NCBI GenBank assembly: GCA_017305135.1
Contig: JAFKNA010000007.1
Span: forward strand, 119,441 to 183,440
Origin: Lysobacterales bacterium
GTDB lineage: Bacteria > Pseudomonadota > Gammaproteobacteria > Xanthomonadales > Rhodanobacteraceae
DNA: 64,000 bases
Direction: 5' to 3'
Position numbers and translations under genes: made by a program. Position 1 is the first letter of the stretch. Each line of letters begins with the position of its first letter. Positions 50,821-58,755 of the stretch are shown here, piece after piece. The notes under the pieces were generated by a model. That model did not search any database, was not told where the DNA came from, and saw nothing but the letters and a program-made list of their open reading frames with translations.

Positions 50821-52359
50821 ATGAGCGACGCCGAAGAGCTTCTGCGCCTGCTGCTCGTCGAGGACAGCGAGCTCGACGCCGAGCTTCTGCTCGACCGGCT
50901 GGAAGCCGATGGCCTCAGGTTCACCGCCCGTCGCGTCGACACCGAATCGGGCTATGTCGAAGCGCTCGCGGCATTCGCGCCCGGCGTCGTCATCTCGGAC
51001 CTGGCCATGCCGGAATTCTCCGGCTACCGCGCGCTGGAGCTCGCCCGCGAGCGCGCCCCGGGGCTGCCGTTCCTGTTCGTCTCGGGCGCGATGGGCGAGG
51101 AGGCGGCGATCGATGCCCTGCGGCGCGGCGCCACCGACTACGTGCTCAAGCAGAACCTCGCCCGCCTGCCGAGCGCGGTGCGGCGCGCGCTCAAGGAGGC
51201 GGACGAGCGGCGGGCACGCGAGCAGGCCGAGGCGGAACTCCTGCGCGTGCAGCGCTACGAGAGCCTGGCCCTGCTCGCCTCCGGGCTCAGCCACGACCTG
51301 CGCAACGTACTGCAGCCGATCGCCATGGGCGTGTCGATGCTGCGCGTGGCCGCCGACGACGAAGTGCGCCGGATCGGCGCGCTGATCGAGGAATCCACCC
51401 AGCGCGGGCTGGACATCGTCGATTCGATGCTGTCCTTCGCGCGCGGCTCGCGCGCCGCCGCGCATCGGCTGCAGGTGGGCGCCGTGCTGGACGGGCTCGC
51501 CATGCTCCTGCGCGGCAGCCTGCCGCGCAACGTCCAGCTGGAGATCGACCCGCCGCCGCCGGCGACCGAGATCGAGGGCAACGCCACCGAGCTGCAGCAG
51601 GCGCTGCTGAACTTCTGCCTCAACGGCGCCCAGGCGATGCCCGCCGGCGGCACCTTGCGCGTGCGCGCGGAGGAGCGCCAGCTCGGCGCCGCCTTCTTCG
51701 CCAGCGGCGAGCCGGTGCGCCCCGGGCGCTACCTGCGGATCGCCGTCAGCGACACCGGCCACGGCATGACCGCCGCCGTCCGCGAACGCCTGTTCACGGC
51801 CTTCTTCACCACCAAGGAAGCAGGCACCGGCCTCGGGCTCATGTCCTGCCGGCGCATCATCGCCAACCACGGCGGCCTGATCCGCGTGGACAGCAGCCCC
51901 GGCAGCGGTTCCACGTTCTCGGCCTACCTGCCGATGCCGGCGGCCACGCCCGATGCACCGCTGTCCGTGCCGCTCGGCAGCGGCCACGGCGAACGCGTGC
52001 TGATCGTTATCGAGCGCGAGAGCAAGCTCGTCATGCTGCGCGACCTGGTGGAGGCCAACGGCTATGCCGTTACCGCGGTCGACAACGGCACCCTGGCGCT
52101 GCAGGCGATCGAGCGCGACGGGCTGCCCGACATCGTGCTGATGGACGCGCGCATGACCCTGATGACCGGCGTGCGCACCGCCAGCCGCCTGCTGGAAATG
52201 GACTACCGCGGCCCGCTGCTGCTGATCGCCGGCCCGGAGCGCGTCAGCATCCAAGGCGACCTGCCGCCGCTGCCGCGCATCCGCTTCATCGACCGGCCGG
52301 TCGATCCGCACGAGCTGCTGCGCGTGCTCGCCGAGGAATCGGCACTGGAGCAGGCCTGA
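50821..52359 (+). CDS. Hybrid REC-histidine kinase-REC protein
   Basis: 512 residues, soluble. An N-terminal receiver (LLVEDSELDAELLLDRLEADG, VVISDLAMPEFSG, FVSGAMGEEAAIDALRRGATDYVLKQ), a short coiled coil, a histidine-kinase core with the phospho-acceptor in ASGLSHDLRNVLQP, ATPase boxes NFCLNGAQAMP, VSDTGHGM and GTGLGLMSC, and a C-terminal receiver (LIVIERESKLVMLRDLV, IVLMDARMTLMTG). The last gene of the signalling operon and the last core gene before the tRNA-Thr fragment. DNA binding is not evident, so the output is probably phosphotransfer. Confidence 0.92.
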   Translation: MSDAEELLRLLLVEDSELDAELLLDRLEADGLRFTARRVDTESGYVEALAAFAPGVVISDLAMPEFSGYRALELARERAPGLPFLFVSGAMGEEAAIDALRRGATDYVLKQNLARLPSAVRRALKEADERRAREQAEAELLRVQRYESLALLASGLSHDLRNVLQPIAMGVSMLRVAADDEVRRIGALIEESTQRGLDIVDSMLSFARGSRAAAHRLQVGAVLDGLAMLLRGSLPRNVQLEIDPPPPATEIEGNATELQQALLNFCLNGAQAMPAGGTLRVRAEERQLGAAFFASGEPVRPGRYLRIAVSDTGHGMTAAVRERLFTAFFTTKEAGTGLGLMSCRRIIANHGGLIRVDSSPGSGSTFSAYLPMPAATPDAPLSVPLGSGHGERVLIVIERESKLVMLRDLVEANGYAVTAVDNGTLALQAIERDGLPDIVLMDARMTLMTGVRTASRLLEMDYRGPLLLIAGPERVSIQGDLPPLPRIRFIDRPVDPHELLRVLAEESALEQA

Positions 52360-52388
52360 GCCACCGTGGGCGGGAGCCGGCACTCCAG

Positions 52389-52433
52389 TGGTGCCGCTTG
52401 TCCGACTCGAACGGACGACCTACCGCTTACAAG
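52389..52433 (-). other. tRNA-Thr(UGU) 3'-end fragment: probable attachment site of the right island
   Basis: Read on the minus strand it gives anticodon loop CTTGTAA, 3' anticodon stem GCGGT, variable loop, T-arm GTCCG-TTCGAGT-CGGAC, and acceptor AAGCGGCA ending in an encoded CCA. The five bases before the loop (GCGGC) do not pair with GCGGT, and no D-arm follows, so it is a fragment. The CCA end faces the core genes, hence the island should extend rightward and the intact tRNA-Thr should lie beyond 64000. Downstream at 52530-52560 three GTGTCCCA direct repeats are seen. No gene is present between 52360 and 52730. Confidence 0.75.
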
Positions 52434-52581
52434 GCCGCGCAGACCCGCTTTCACCAGAAAGCCACGACACCTAACCGCATGATGCGTTGCGTCTTTCGTG
52501 TCGCCGCATGTTGAGCACGGTTGCGGCTTGGTGTCCCAAGGTGTCCCAAAAGTGTCCCATCGGTGCAAGCGGCCGGGCATG

Positions 52582-52616
52582 AAAAAGCCCACGCCGGGTT
52601 CTAGCCGGCGCGGGCT
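52582..52616 (-). terminator. Terminator of the minus-strand island operon
   Basis: On the minus strand, AGCCCGCGCCGG / CCGGCGTGGGCT forms a 12-bp stem with one mismatch, followed by five T residues. It lies about 115 bases after the last gene of the operon and points toward the attachment site. Confidence 0.7.
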
Positions 52617-52730
52617 CGGGTCAGGCGGCAGCGCTGCCGCTACTGTGACCGCATCACGTCCGCGAGGATTGCGCGACGCTGCGGTTGCCGGTGTTGTCGC
52701 GGGACACCGCCGGCTGGTCCCTGCAATGGT

Positions 52731-53042
52731 TCAGTGCGGGCGCTGTCCCGTCCGCAGCGCCAGCACGACGGGATCGGCCGGCCTCTGGTCCGCCAGGTGG
52801 TCGAAGCGCGCTTCGATGTACGCGCTGCTCTTGCCATCGATCGCCGCCGGTCCCATGGCATCGGACACCGCACGCGCCCGGATCGCCTCATCACTGGCGC
52901 CGGCATCGAACGTCGCGTTGGGCGCCACCTGCCGGGCTCTCAGGAGCAAAGCCACGCGGGCTTCGACACGCTGCGCGAAGTGCTGGCGCAGGTCCGCCAG
53001 TTCGGCGCGCAAGGTCGCCACGTCGTTCTTCCTGCCGCTCAT
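52731..53042 (-). CDS. Small island protein with N-terminal coiled coil, unknown
   Basis: 103 residues. The first 40 residues (NDVATLRAELADLRQHFAQRVEARVALLLRA) form a predicted amphipathic helix or coiled coil; the rest (SDEAIRARAVSDAMGPAAIDGK) is not recognised. Start overlaps the upstream gene stop by four bases, so it is translated as part of the operon. Last gene before the terminator. Confidence 0.6.
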   Translation of the reverse strand: MSGRKNDVATLRAELADLRQHFAQRVEARVALLLRARQVAPNATFDAGASDEAIRARAVSDAMGPAAIDGKSSAYIEARFDHLADQRPADPVVLALRTGQRPH

Positions 53043-53659
53043 GCCGCAGCCCTCCCTTCGGCCGCCGGTTCGATGCCGAGCGTGTCGCGGTGCAGGCCGG
53101 GGTCATGCTGCGCGAAGTGCCGGCGCTTGGCGGAAAACGGGGTGAGCTGCGCCAGGCGGTCGATCGTCTCCGGGGTGGTGCCGGCCGGGCTCAAGCCGCC
53201 CGCGTGGCAGGTGGCACGTGCCTGCCGGATGTCCAGGTAAGCGGCTTCCAGTTCGTCGAACGCGGCTTCCAGCGCCCGCTGCGCCTTTTCCGCCGCATCG
53301 ATCCGGCTCCGCAACGTGTCGTGCAGCGCTGGCAATCCGTGGAACGCTTCCTGCTCCGCGGCTGCCTTCCTGCGGCGATGCAGCTCGTCCGCCTGCGCCC
53401 TGAGCTGGTCGCGGCGGGCCTGCATCACGTCGAACGCGTCCCGCAGGTTCAGCAGGTCTTCCGGCGTGCCAGACAGCAGGATTCGGTCCCGCTCCTTCCC
53501 GCGGTGGTGGCTCATGTCGCCGGGGTGCAGCGGTGCCATGGCGATTTCAAGATCGGTCAGGGCGTTCTGCACTTGGATCAGGAGCCCGCCGCACTCCGCG
53601 GCGGTCAGCTTGCCTTCCAGGCGCGCGGCGATTTCTTCGTGCATCGTGTTGTCGGTCAT
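53039..53659 (-). CDS. Island protein with long coiled coil, unknown
   Basis: 206 residues. The N-terminus (MHEEIAARLEGKLTAAECGGLLIQVQNALTDLEIAM) and a long central helix rich in Arg, Gln, Glu and Ala (RDQLRAQADELHRRRKAAAEQEA) suggest a coiled-coil protein. The segment TCHAGGLSPAGTTPETIDRL is followed by a short basic tail. No enzymatic motif is seen. Coupled to the following gene by an ATGA overlap; such proteins occur in plasmid and phage-like islands, but I cannot assign a family. Confidence 0.6.
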   Translation of the reverse strand: MTDNTMHEEIAARLEGKLTAAECGGLLIQVQNALTDLEIAMAPLHPGDMSHHRGKERDRILLSGTPEDLLNLRDAFDVMQARRDQLRAQADELHRRRKAAAEQEAFHGLPALHDTLRSRIDAAEKAQRALEAAFDELEAAYLDIRQARATCHAGGLSPAGTTPETIDRLAQLTPFSAKRRHFAQHDPGLHRDTLGIEPAAEGRAAA

Positions 53660-53662
53660 GAT

Positions 53663-53977
53663 TCAAGCCTCGTTGTGTTTGCGATCGAAAGCGGCAACGG
53701 ATTCGGCATAGGCCAGGTCCGCGGCGTTGCCGTGGTGGTCACGGACTGCCTGCATCACGTCATGCTGCCGCTGCGCCTCTTCCAGCGCGGCCGCGTTGCT
53801 CCGGGCGGATGCCGCCAAGGCTTGGGCGTGGTACTCGCTCAGGCCGCCGTGTGCGGAATCACGGAGCATCATCGGGACCACGATGCCCTCGCCGTCGCGC
53901 AGCACGCCGCCGCCGGAACAGGGCGTGCAAGGGGTGCCAGGGCGGCAGTCGGGATTGCGGTGGGGACAGTTCGTCAT
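53663..53977 (-). CDS. Small putative zinc-ribbon protein
   Basis: 104 residues from ATG at 53977. Four cysteines near the N-terminus (NCPHRNPDCRPGTPCTPCSGG) plus a histidine suggest a small metal-binding finger. The remainder is helical (EALAASARSNAAALEEA type pattern, then HDVMQAVRDHHGNAADLAYAE). The longer upstream reading to 54064 runs over the preceding gene and is not favoured. The spacing of three bases to the next gene indicates co-translation. Confidence 0.6.
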   Translation of the reverse strand: MTNCPHRNPDCRPGTPCTPCSGGGVLRDGEGIVVPMMLRDSAHGGLSEYHAQALAASARSNAAALEEAQRQHDVMQAVRDHHGNAADLAYAESVAAFDRKHNEA

Positions 53978-53990
53978 TTGGTGCAACTCC

Positions 53991-54326
53991 TCAGGTTGTC
54001 GGCTGCGCGCAGCGGCGCGCTTCCAGCAGCTCCGCCAGTGCCTCGCTCGGCAGGCTGGCGGCATCGATGCGACCGTCCGGGCCGCGCTTCACGTCTTCGG
54101 GCCGCACGCCTACAAGCCCGATCACTTCGTCCACTCCAAACGCAACCGCCGCGCGGTGCCAGAAACTCGCGTCCGGTTCGTCCGGCATCCGCGTCACGGT
54201 CAGCCCGTCGTGACGCTCGAACACTTGCCGGTCGGCAGTCAGGCGGCATAGCAGGCTCGTCTTCGGCGGGTCGCCGCCGGCTTCGCCTTCCAGCCGGTCA
54301 ATTCGTCGTTTCAGGTCACGGGTCAT
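53991..54326 (-). CDS. Island hypothetical protein
   Basis: 111 residues. It begins with a basic helix (TRDLKRRIDRLEGEAGG), then a region with DEPDASFWHRAAVAFGVDEVIGLV. No family is recognised. It overlaps the end of the upstream DUF5681-like gene by 11 bases. Similar short proteins of the form RLKRLE...G are common next to terminase-small-subunit-like or DUF5681 genes in phage-derived islands; that is inference. Confidence 0.55.
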   Translation of the reverse strand: MTRDLKRRIDRLEGEAGGDPPKTSLLCRLTADRQVFERHDGLTVTRMPDEPDASFWHRAAVAFGVDEVIGLVGVRPEDVKRGPDGRIDAASLPSEALAELLEARRCAQPTT

Positions 54327-54783
54327 TGCGTTCCTCCAGTGCCCGAATCCGGGCCTCCAGTTCGTCGGTTTCGATTGCCTTTGCCGCCGATGCCACGGCC
54401 GCCAGAACCTCGGCCGCTTCGTCCGCTGCCATTGCGCCGCCCGCCAGTGCTGCTAGAACCGTCTCAGCGCGCGCCCCGAGCCCGCCAGCCTCATTCATGC
54501 CGGGCAGTGCCGCCGGCTCGCGCGTCGCCTTCAATGGCGGGCTCACGCGGTCTAGCAGCACGCGCGCGGCGGTCACGTCGCCATCCTTTGCCCGCTTGAC
54601 CAGCGCAGCGACGATGGCGCCGGCATCGGCCGCAATCGCCCGGCGCAGCTCGGCAGCCAGGCCGCTGCCAGGTGGCCGGCCTTTTGGATTACCGCTTTCG
54701 CCCGGCCGGAATCGGCCGCGGTGCTGTTTCGAGCCTGATTCATCAGGCGCGCGCGGCGTTGAAGCCCTCCTTTTCCCGCTCAC
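54316..54783 (-). CDS. DUF5681-like phage/plasmid protein
   Basis: 155 residues. The N-terminal signature GRFRPGESGNPKGRPPGSG is the hallmark of the DUF5681 domain, found in phage and mobile-element proteins. It is followed by a helical region (LAAELRRAIAADAGAIVAALVKRAKDGDVTAARVLLDRV) in which repeats like DGDVTAARVLLDRVSPP also recall small-terminase-associated proteins. The start lies just downstream of the iteron-like array, so its promoter probably overlaps those repeats. Confidence 0.7.
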   Translation of the reverse strand: MSGKRRASTPRAPDESGSKQHRGRFRPGESGNPKGRPPGSGLAAELRRAIAADAGAIVAALVKRAKDGDVTAARVLLDRVSPPLKATREPAALPGMNEAGGLGARAETVLAALAGGAMAADEAAEVLAAVASAAKAIETDELEARIRALEERNDP

Positions 54784-54816
54784 TTAAAACGCCTCTGGTA
54801 TGGCAACAGTATCTGT

Positions 54817-54957
54817 GTAGCCGTGGCAGCTACCGTGAAAGCCTGAAAATAGCCTCCACGGTAGTCATGGCAGCTACCGTGAGGGGTGTTTTCCACTCCT
54901 TCCGGAAGCCATCGGTAGCCGTGGCGGCTACCGTCGGTATGCAGGACAGCTACCGTG
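54817..54957. repeat. Iteron-like array with palindromic GGTAGCC/GGCTACC units
   Basis: Four copies of CTACCGT(G/C) start at 54830, 54874, 54928 and 54950. Three sit in longer units (GTAGCCGTGGCAGCTACC, GGTAGTCATGGCAGCTACC, GGTAGCCGTGGCGGCTACC). Two units are perfect 8-bp inverted repeats: CACGGTAG/CTACCGTG and CGGTAGCC/GGCTACCG. Spacings of 44, 54 and 22 bases are close to multiples of one helical turn. A winged-helix gene ends in the last copy. This looks like an origin or operator with dyad iterons. Confidence 0.7.
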
Positions 54958-55339
54958 TTTTTTTGTCGGGAGTCCATCGCATGTATGCCTTTTCGGCCAC
55001 TGCGCCCGGTGCTGCGCTCGGCTCGTTCAGCAGTCGATAGCTGGTGGCGTGGCGCACCTTGCGGGTGAAGCTGCCCGGCTCGTGTATGGCAATCCATCCG
55101 CGTTCCCGTAGATCGGCGAACGCGACCTGCATCCTGCGCTGCCCGATTCCAACGCGCTCCATTGCCTCCCGCACTGAAAGGAACACGACGTTTGCCTGCG
55201 ATGGTCGATATAGCGCGCGCAGTTCGACCAGCAGCGCACGCGCATCCGGGTTCAGGGTGCGATACGCCGGGCATGCCAGTTCGTGCGCGTACAGCCGAAC
55301 GTGCGGCTCTTGTGCGGCGCGGCGCTTGGAACGGGCCAT
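54950..55339 (-). CDS. Winged-helix protein, candidate replication initiator or repressor
   Basis: 129 residues. KRRAAQEPHVRLYAHELACPAYRTL, then LSVREAMERVGIGQRRMQVAFADLRERGWIAIHE is a winged helix-turn-helix in the style seen at the N-terminus of plasmid and phage replication proteins; FTRKVRHATSYRLL forms the wing. It is too short for a full initiator. Its start follows the stop of the upstream small HTH gene directly (TGAATG). Closeness to the iteron-like array, which begins at its stop codon, suggests it binds there. Confidence 0.65.
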   Translation of the reverse strand: MARSKRRAAQEPHVRLYAHELACPAYRTLNPDARALLVELRALYRPSQANVVFLSVREAMERVGIGQRRMQVAFADLRERGWIAIHEPGSFTRKVRHATSYRLLNEPSAAPGAVAEKAYMRWTPDKKTR

Positions 55340-55600
55340 TCACTCCCGACCTCCGGCCAGGCTGTAGCAGGCAACACGGCTGGTGCGGCCGGCGCGGCAG
55401 GCGACGGGCACGTCGACGGTCACGATGGGCCAGCCCATGCGGCGCAGTTCGTGCACGTCCGCTGCCAGTCGGCTGGTGCCAAGCTCGCGCCATGCCTCCA
55501 GGCTGGTCAGGCTGCGCCCGCTCAGCAGCGCGTCCAGGACGGCGGCGCGGACGGTGCCGGCAGCGGGGCGCGTGCGGTATGATGCAGGGGCGTGTCCAAT
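55340..55600 (-). CDS. Small HTH_39-like winged-helix protein (start uncertain)
   Basis: About 86 codons are open, ending TGA at 55340-55342. The sequence VRAAVLDALLSGRSLTSLEA, then WRELGTSRLAADVHELRRMGWPIVTV, resembles the short helix-turn-helix proteins of phages (HTH_39-like). No in-frame ATG or GTG fits the N-terminus; ATT near 55600 or a downstream GTC/CTG region would have to serve, or an ATG at 55605 in another frame requires a frameshift. It heads the minus-strand operon, with the next start abutting its stop. Confidence 0.5.
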   Translation of the reverse strand: MGHAPASYRTRPAAGTVRAAVLDALLSGRSLTSLEAWRELGTSRLAADVHELRRMGWPIVTVDVPVACRAGRTSRVACYSLAGGRE

Positions 55601-55741
55601 CGCATGCTGTCCCCTGAAGCCCGGCCCGCCAGCCGGGTTTCTTCTTTATCACTACTATCGCTACTTCTGGCGTGCAGGATTCGCACGTTTCGGACGGATT
55701 TGCGGGTTTCTCCCGACCCTCCTCAGTAGGGCCAGTGCAGA

Positions 55742-55762
55742 AACGTGCACAACTTGCACGTT
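55742..55762. promoter_or_regulatory. Perfect palindrome upstream of the recombinase operon
   Basis: AACGTGCA-CAACT-TGCACGTT, 8-bp arms with a 5-base spacer, ends 27 bases before the recombinase ATG. A related imperfect CGTGC/GCACG pair lies near 55669-55685. The position suggests an operator controlling the divergent island operons, perhaps bound by the Cro-like protein at 56993 or by one of the winged-helix proteins. The remaining intergenic sequence (55604-55741) contains nothing else I recognise. Confidence 0.6.
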
Positions 55763-55789
55763 ACGTACTCTCAGGCTACATTCGTTCCC

Positions 55790-56971
55790 ATGACGAACGT
55801 TGTGGCCATCTCTGGAACGCCCAATAGTTCACTGGCCAAGGAAAACCGGCCAGAGCCGGGTAGCGAGCGCAGCCTTGCGTTCCTCGGTGGCGACGGCCAC
55901 GCCTACGCCTTCAACCTCGTTCGCGACTGGGAAGCTCAGCTCATCCATCTGGAAGGGCTCAAGGGCAACAGCGCCAAGAGCTTCGCCGACGACGTGTTCC
56001 GGCTGCTCAACCACGCCAAGGTCGCACCGTGGGACCTCAAGAAAGAGCATGTCACCAGCTTCTTGCAGGCGCGGTCCAAGCTGCGGCCGAGCGGCGCGCT
56101 GTCGCCGGCGACCGTCGGCAGCTACTGCGCTGCCTGGCGCTCGTTCCAGAACTTCATGCTCGAACTGGATCGCGTCAACGAGATCGTGGCGCGCTTCAAG
56201 ACGCGACCACGCAAGTTCGTCACCGAAGAGAACTCGATTGCCGTCAAGAAGTACAAGGCGAACTGGGTTCCGAAGGCTTGGGCGCTGACGCCGGAAGAGA
56301 TTGACGCGATCGATGCCCAGTTCGTGGCCGACATCAAGCAGGCGTTTGCGTCCCGGAGCAAGTCCCTGCTGCCGCTCCAGCGCGACCGCGTCATGTTTCA
56401 CCTCTCGATCCACTTCGCCTTGCGCGTTTCCGAGTTGGTGACGGTCGAGCTTCCGGCGTTCCAGCCCAGCCACGATCCCAAGCTGGCTCACTTCGGAAAT
56501 TTCGGCACGCTCACGATCACCGGCAAAAACGACGTGACCGGCACCATCCCGATGCGGGAGCCGGAAGTCTTTGGTCTGCTGGAGTGGTACCTGTCCTCTG
56601 TCCGCCAGAAGATCCTGCTGCGTCGGAAAGACGCTGGCAACGGCCTGTGCGAGTTCGACGGACGGAAGTTCGTCACCTCACAGCTGCTGTTCCCCAGCGA
56701 GCGCGGCGGCGTGATCAACCCCCAGGCATTTCGCAAGCGTCTGAAGAAGATGGCGATGCGCGCTGGCGTGATCCGCAAGAAGCTCACACCGCATGTGCTG
56801 CGCCATACCGGGTGCACGCTCATGGTGCCGGTGTACTCGCCCGAAATCGCGCAGAAGTACATGCGCCACAAGAACCTGTTCACTACGCTCTACTACTACC
56901 ACCCCACACCGCTGAACGCCGCGCACGAGGTCAACAGCGCCGTTGCCCTGTTCCGCGATGACGAGGAATGA
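55790..56971 (+). CDS. int: Tyrosine recombinase/integrase of the right island
   Basis: 393 residues from ATG at 55790. An N-terminal SAM-like core-binding domain (SAKSFADDVFRLLNHAKVAPWDLKKEHV) precedes the catalytic domain, with R212 in FALRVSELVTVELP, a beta-hairpin lysine region (GTLTITGKNDVTGTIPM), H335-x-x-R338 in TPHVLRHTGCTLM, H360 in RHKNLFTTLYYYHP and the nucleophile among Y368-Y370 (Y369 by spacing). All catalytic residues are present. First gene of a four-gene plus-strand operon; it is expected to recombine the island at tRNA-Thr. Confidence 0.93.
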   Translation: MTNVVAISGTPNSSLAKENRPEPGSERSLAFLGGDGHAYAFNLVRDWEAQLIHLEGLKGNSAKSFADDVFRLLNHAKVAPWDLKKEHVTSFLQARSKLRPSGALSPATVGSYCAAWRSFQNFMLELDRVNEIVARFKTRPRKFVTEENSIAVKKYKANWVPKAWALTPEEIDAIDAQFVADIKQAFASRSKSLLPLQRDRVMFHLSIHFALRVSELVTVELPAFQPSHDPKLAHFGNFGTLTITGKNDVTGTIPMREPEVFGLLEWYLSSVRQKILLRRKDAGNGLCEFDGRKFVTSQLLFPSERGGVINPQAFRKRLKKMAMRAGVIRKKLTPHVLRHTGCTLMVPVYSPEIAQKYMRHKNLFTTLYYYHPTPLNAAHEVNSAVALFRDDEE

Positions 56972-56992
56972 CGTGATACACGAGGTCCGACC

Positions 56993-57445
56993 ATGAAGAT
57001 CAAGCTCCGCAACCGACTCGAGGTTCTGATGAAGGACTCGGGCGTCAACAGCTTCGAGGAGATGGCCCAGCGCCTGACGCAGAATCAAGGCTGCAAGATC
57101 ACTCGCACCGCACTGAGCCGGAAGTTTCGCGATCAGGATGTATCGCTCGCGCTTTCCATGATCGAAGCGATCTGCAACGAACTGCAGTGCCTGCCCGGCG
57201 ACATTTTCGAGACCGAAGTGTCCGACGCTTCCGAGACGTTCGTGGAAGAGCTGCGCACGCGGCTGCAACCGTTCCGCTACGGCACGATCCGCCTGCAGAA
57301 GCCCGGGCCGGCGACTGAGATGGCTTCCGAGCCGACAGGAGAAGTCGCCTCAACGCCCGCCAAGAAGGCAAAGCCGGCGATGGATCTGGATGCAATCGCC
57401 GGTCCGCGGGTCTCGCATCTGCACGCCGGCAAGCTGAAGAAGTGA
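56993..57445 (+). CDS. Cro/C1-type HTH regulator
   Basis: 150 residues. NRLEVLMKDSGVNSFEEMAQRLT followed by ITRTALSRKFRDQDVSLALSMIEAICNELQCLPGDIFE is an XRE-type helix-turn-helix of the short HTH_26 kind. The C-terminal half is Pro/Ala/Lys-rich and probably disordered. It lies 21 bases after the recombinase gene and eight bases before the next one, so it probably regulates or assists recombination, comparable to excisionase-regulator genes. Confidence 0.8.
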   Translation: MKIKLRNRLEVLMKDSGVNSFEEMAQRLTQNQGCKITRTALSRKFRDQDVSLALSMIEAICNELQCLPGDIFETEVSDASETFVEELRTRLQPFRYGTIRLQKPGPATEMASEPTGEVASTPAKKAKPAMDLDAIAGPRVSHLHAGKLKK

Positions 57446-57453
57446 GTTGAGCC

Positions 57454-58755
57454 TTGGCCATTGCCTGCGCCCTGTGTGACAGCATCGGCCGCGGTGAACG
57501 CTGGCGTGCGCCACGTTTCTGCATGAGAACGCGGGTCGATCCGCCGGGCACCTGCTGGCTGCATTCCTCCAAGGAGGAACTGCGGTGGTGCGCTCAATCG
57601 ATGGTCACCTCCATGCAGGGCGCGGAAAAGCGCAGCCTGTATCTCCAGCTGCTTCGGCGCGTCGGCGAAGCGTTCCAGCAAGACGATCTTGCGGTCGACA
57701 ACCTGCTGGCGACGATATCGCCAGAGGCGAGGTCGATGCTGCTGAAGTACGGCTCCGCCGAGCTGCGGGCGGCGCTGTCCAAGCGCATCGCCGCGCTGCC
57801 GAACGCCGAGGTGCGGCCGGCCACGACCAGCGCACGGATTCCGGACGGATTGCCTCAGCCGCTCCTGGATGGCCTGCTGGCATTCGAGAAGCGATTGCAG
57901 GCACGTTACGAGACGCTGGTTGAGCGCGGGCACACGCGTTCGCACAAGTACGTCGCGGCCGCCATGAAGGTGCCCGTGCGACTGGCCGTCTTCCTCGCCG
58001 GGGAGGGCATCGAGCGCTGGGACATCGTCAGGAATCGCGACCTGGTCGCGTTCTTCCAGAAGAACCCCGCGGCTCCGCGTCAGCCCATCGAGCGTTTCCT
58101 TCAGTCCATGGAGGATCACCGCCCGTTCCGTGAGCGCCGCGGTCGACCGGCTGGCGGACGCAAGCGAATGCGTGACGCCAAGCGTCGCCCGCCGCCTCAG
58201 GTGCTGCGTCCCGAGATCCTGCTGCAGTTTCTCGCCGACGTGCGCGAGCGCTACAGCGTGCACGAGTATTTGCTCGCGTGGATGGTGTGCCGGCTGGGCA
58301 TGATCGCCAGGCACGCCTACAGCATTACCCTGGACCGAATTCAATTGAACGACCGTGGTCGAATGGTCATCCGCCCGGCGCTCGTCTGGGTCGAAGTGCC
58401 TCAGCGAGTTGCCGACCAGTTTCGCAAGATCATCGAGCCCGTCGATCCGAGTTGGGGCAAGGTCGACCCCGAGTCGCTTCGCTTCGTCACGCTGTTCGAC
58501 CACTACATCACCGACCTCGACGAGTTCACAGCAAAGGTACTGCAGGGTCGTACGCGCCTGCTGCGCGCATCGGCCATCTTTGCGGCAATGCTCGACGGTC
58601 ATCTGGATCGCGTGACCCTGCGCCACACCATGGGCGTGTCGATGCCCACGATCCTGCAGCTTGAGCGCCTGTTGTCCGTAGACCTCCATCGGCGGCTGGA
58701 TCCCAGCTTGGTGGAGGCCCGAAATGCGCACATCACGGGGCACGTCGATGACTGA
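57454..58755 (+). CDS. Recombinase-fold-like partner protein without an obvious nucleophile
   Basis: 433 residues from a TTG start. A Cys/His cluster opens the protein (CALCDSIGRGERW, RFCMRTRVDPPGTCWLHSS), suggesting a zinc finger. A helical region (LPQPLLDGLLAFEKRLQAR) could be a core-binding domain, then a basic hinge (RRGRPAGGRKRMRDAKRR). The C-terminal 200 residues echo tyrosine recombinases: CRLGMIARHAYSITLDRIQL at box I, and RLLRASAIFAAMLDGHLDRVT with HTMGVSMPTILQLERLLSVD at box II, but without a clear HxxR or tyrosine nucleophile. It may be an accessory protein of the integrase. The 3' end overlaps the GIY-YIG gene. Confidence 0.55.
   Translation: MAIACALCDSIGRGERWRAPRFCMRTRVDPPGTCWLHSSKEELRWCAQSMVTSMQGAEKRSLYLQLLRRVGEAFQQDDLAVDNLLATISPEARSMLLKYGSAELRAALSKRIAALPNAEVRPATTSARIPDGLPQPLLDGLLAFEKRLQARYETLVERGHTRSHKYVAAAMKVPVRLAVFLAGEGIERWDIVRNRDLVAFFQKNPAAPRQPIERFLQSMEDHRPFRERRGRPAGGRKRMRDAKRRPPPQVLRPEILLQFLADVRERYSVHEYLLAWMVCRLGMIARHAYSITLDRIQLNDRGRMVIRPALVWVEVPQRVADQFRKIIEPVDPSWGKVDPESLRFVTLFDHYITDLDEFTAKVLQGRTRLLRASAIFAAMLDGHLDRVTLRHTMGVSMPTILQLERLLSVDLHRRLDPSLVEARNAHITGHVDD

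Noticed and set aside
52389..52460. Intact tRNA-Thr gene
   Set aside because: The 5' half is missing: the sequence before the anticodon loop does not pair with the 3' stem and no D-arm follows.
54817..54957. CRISPR array
   Set aside because: Repeats are short, diverged and palindromic, spacings are unequal, and no cas genes are near.
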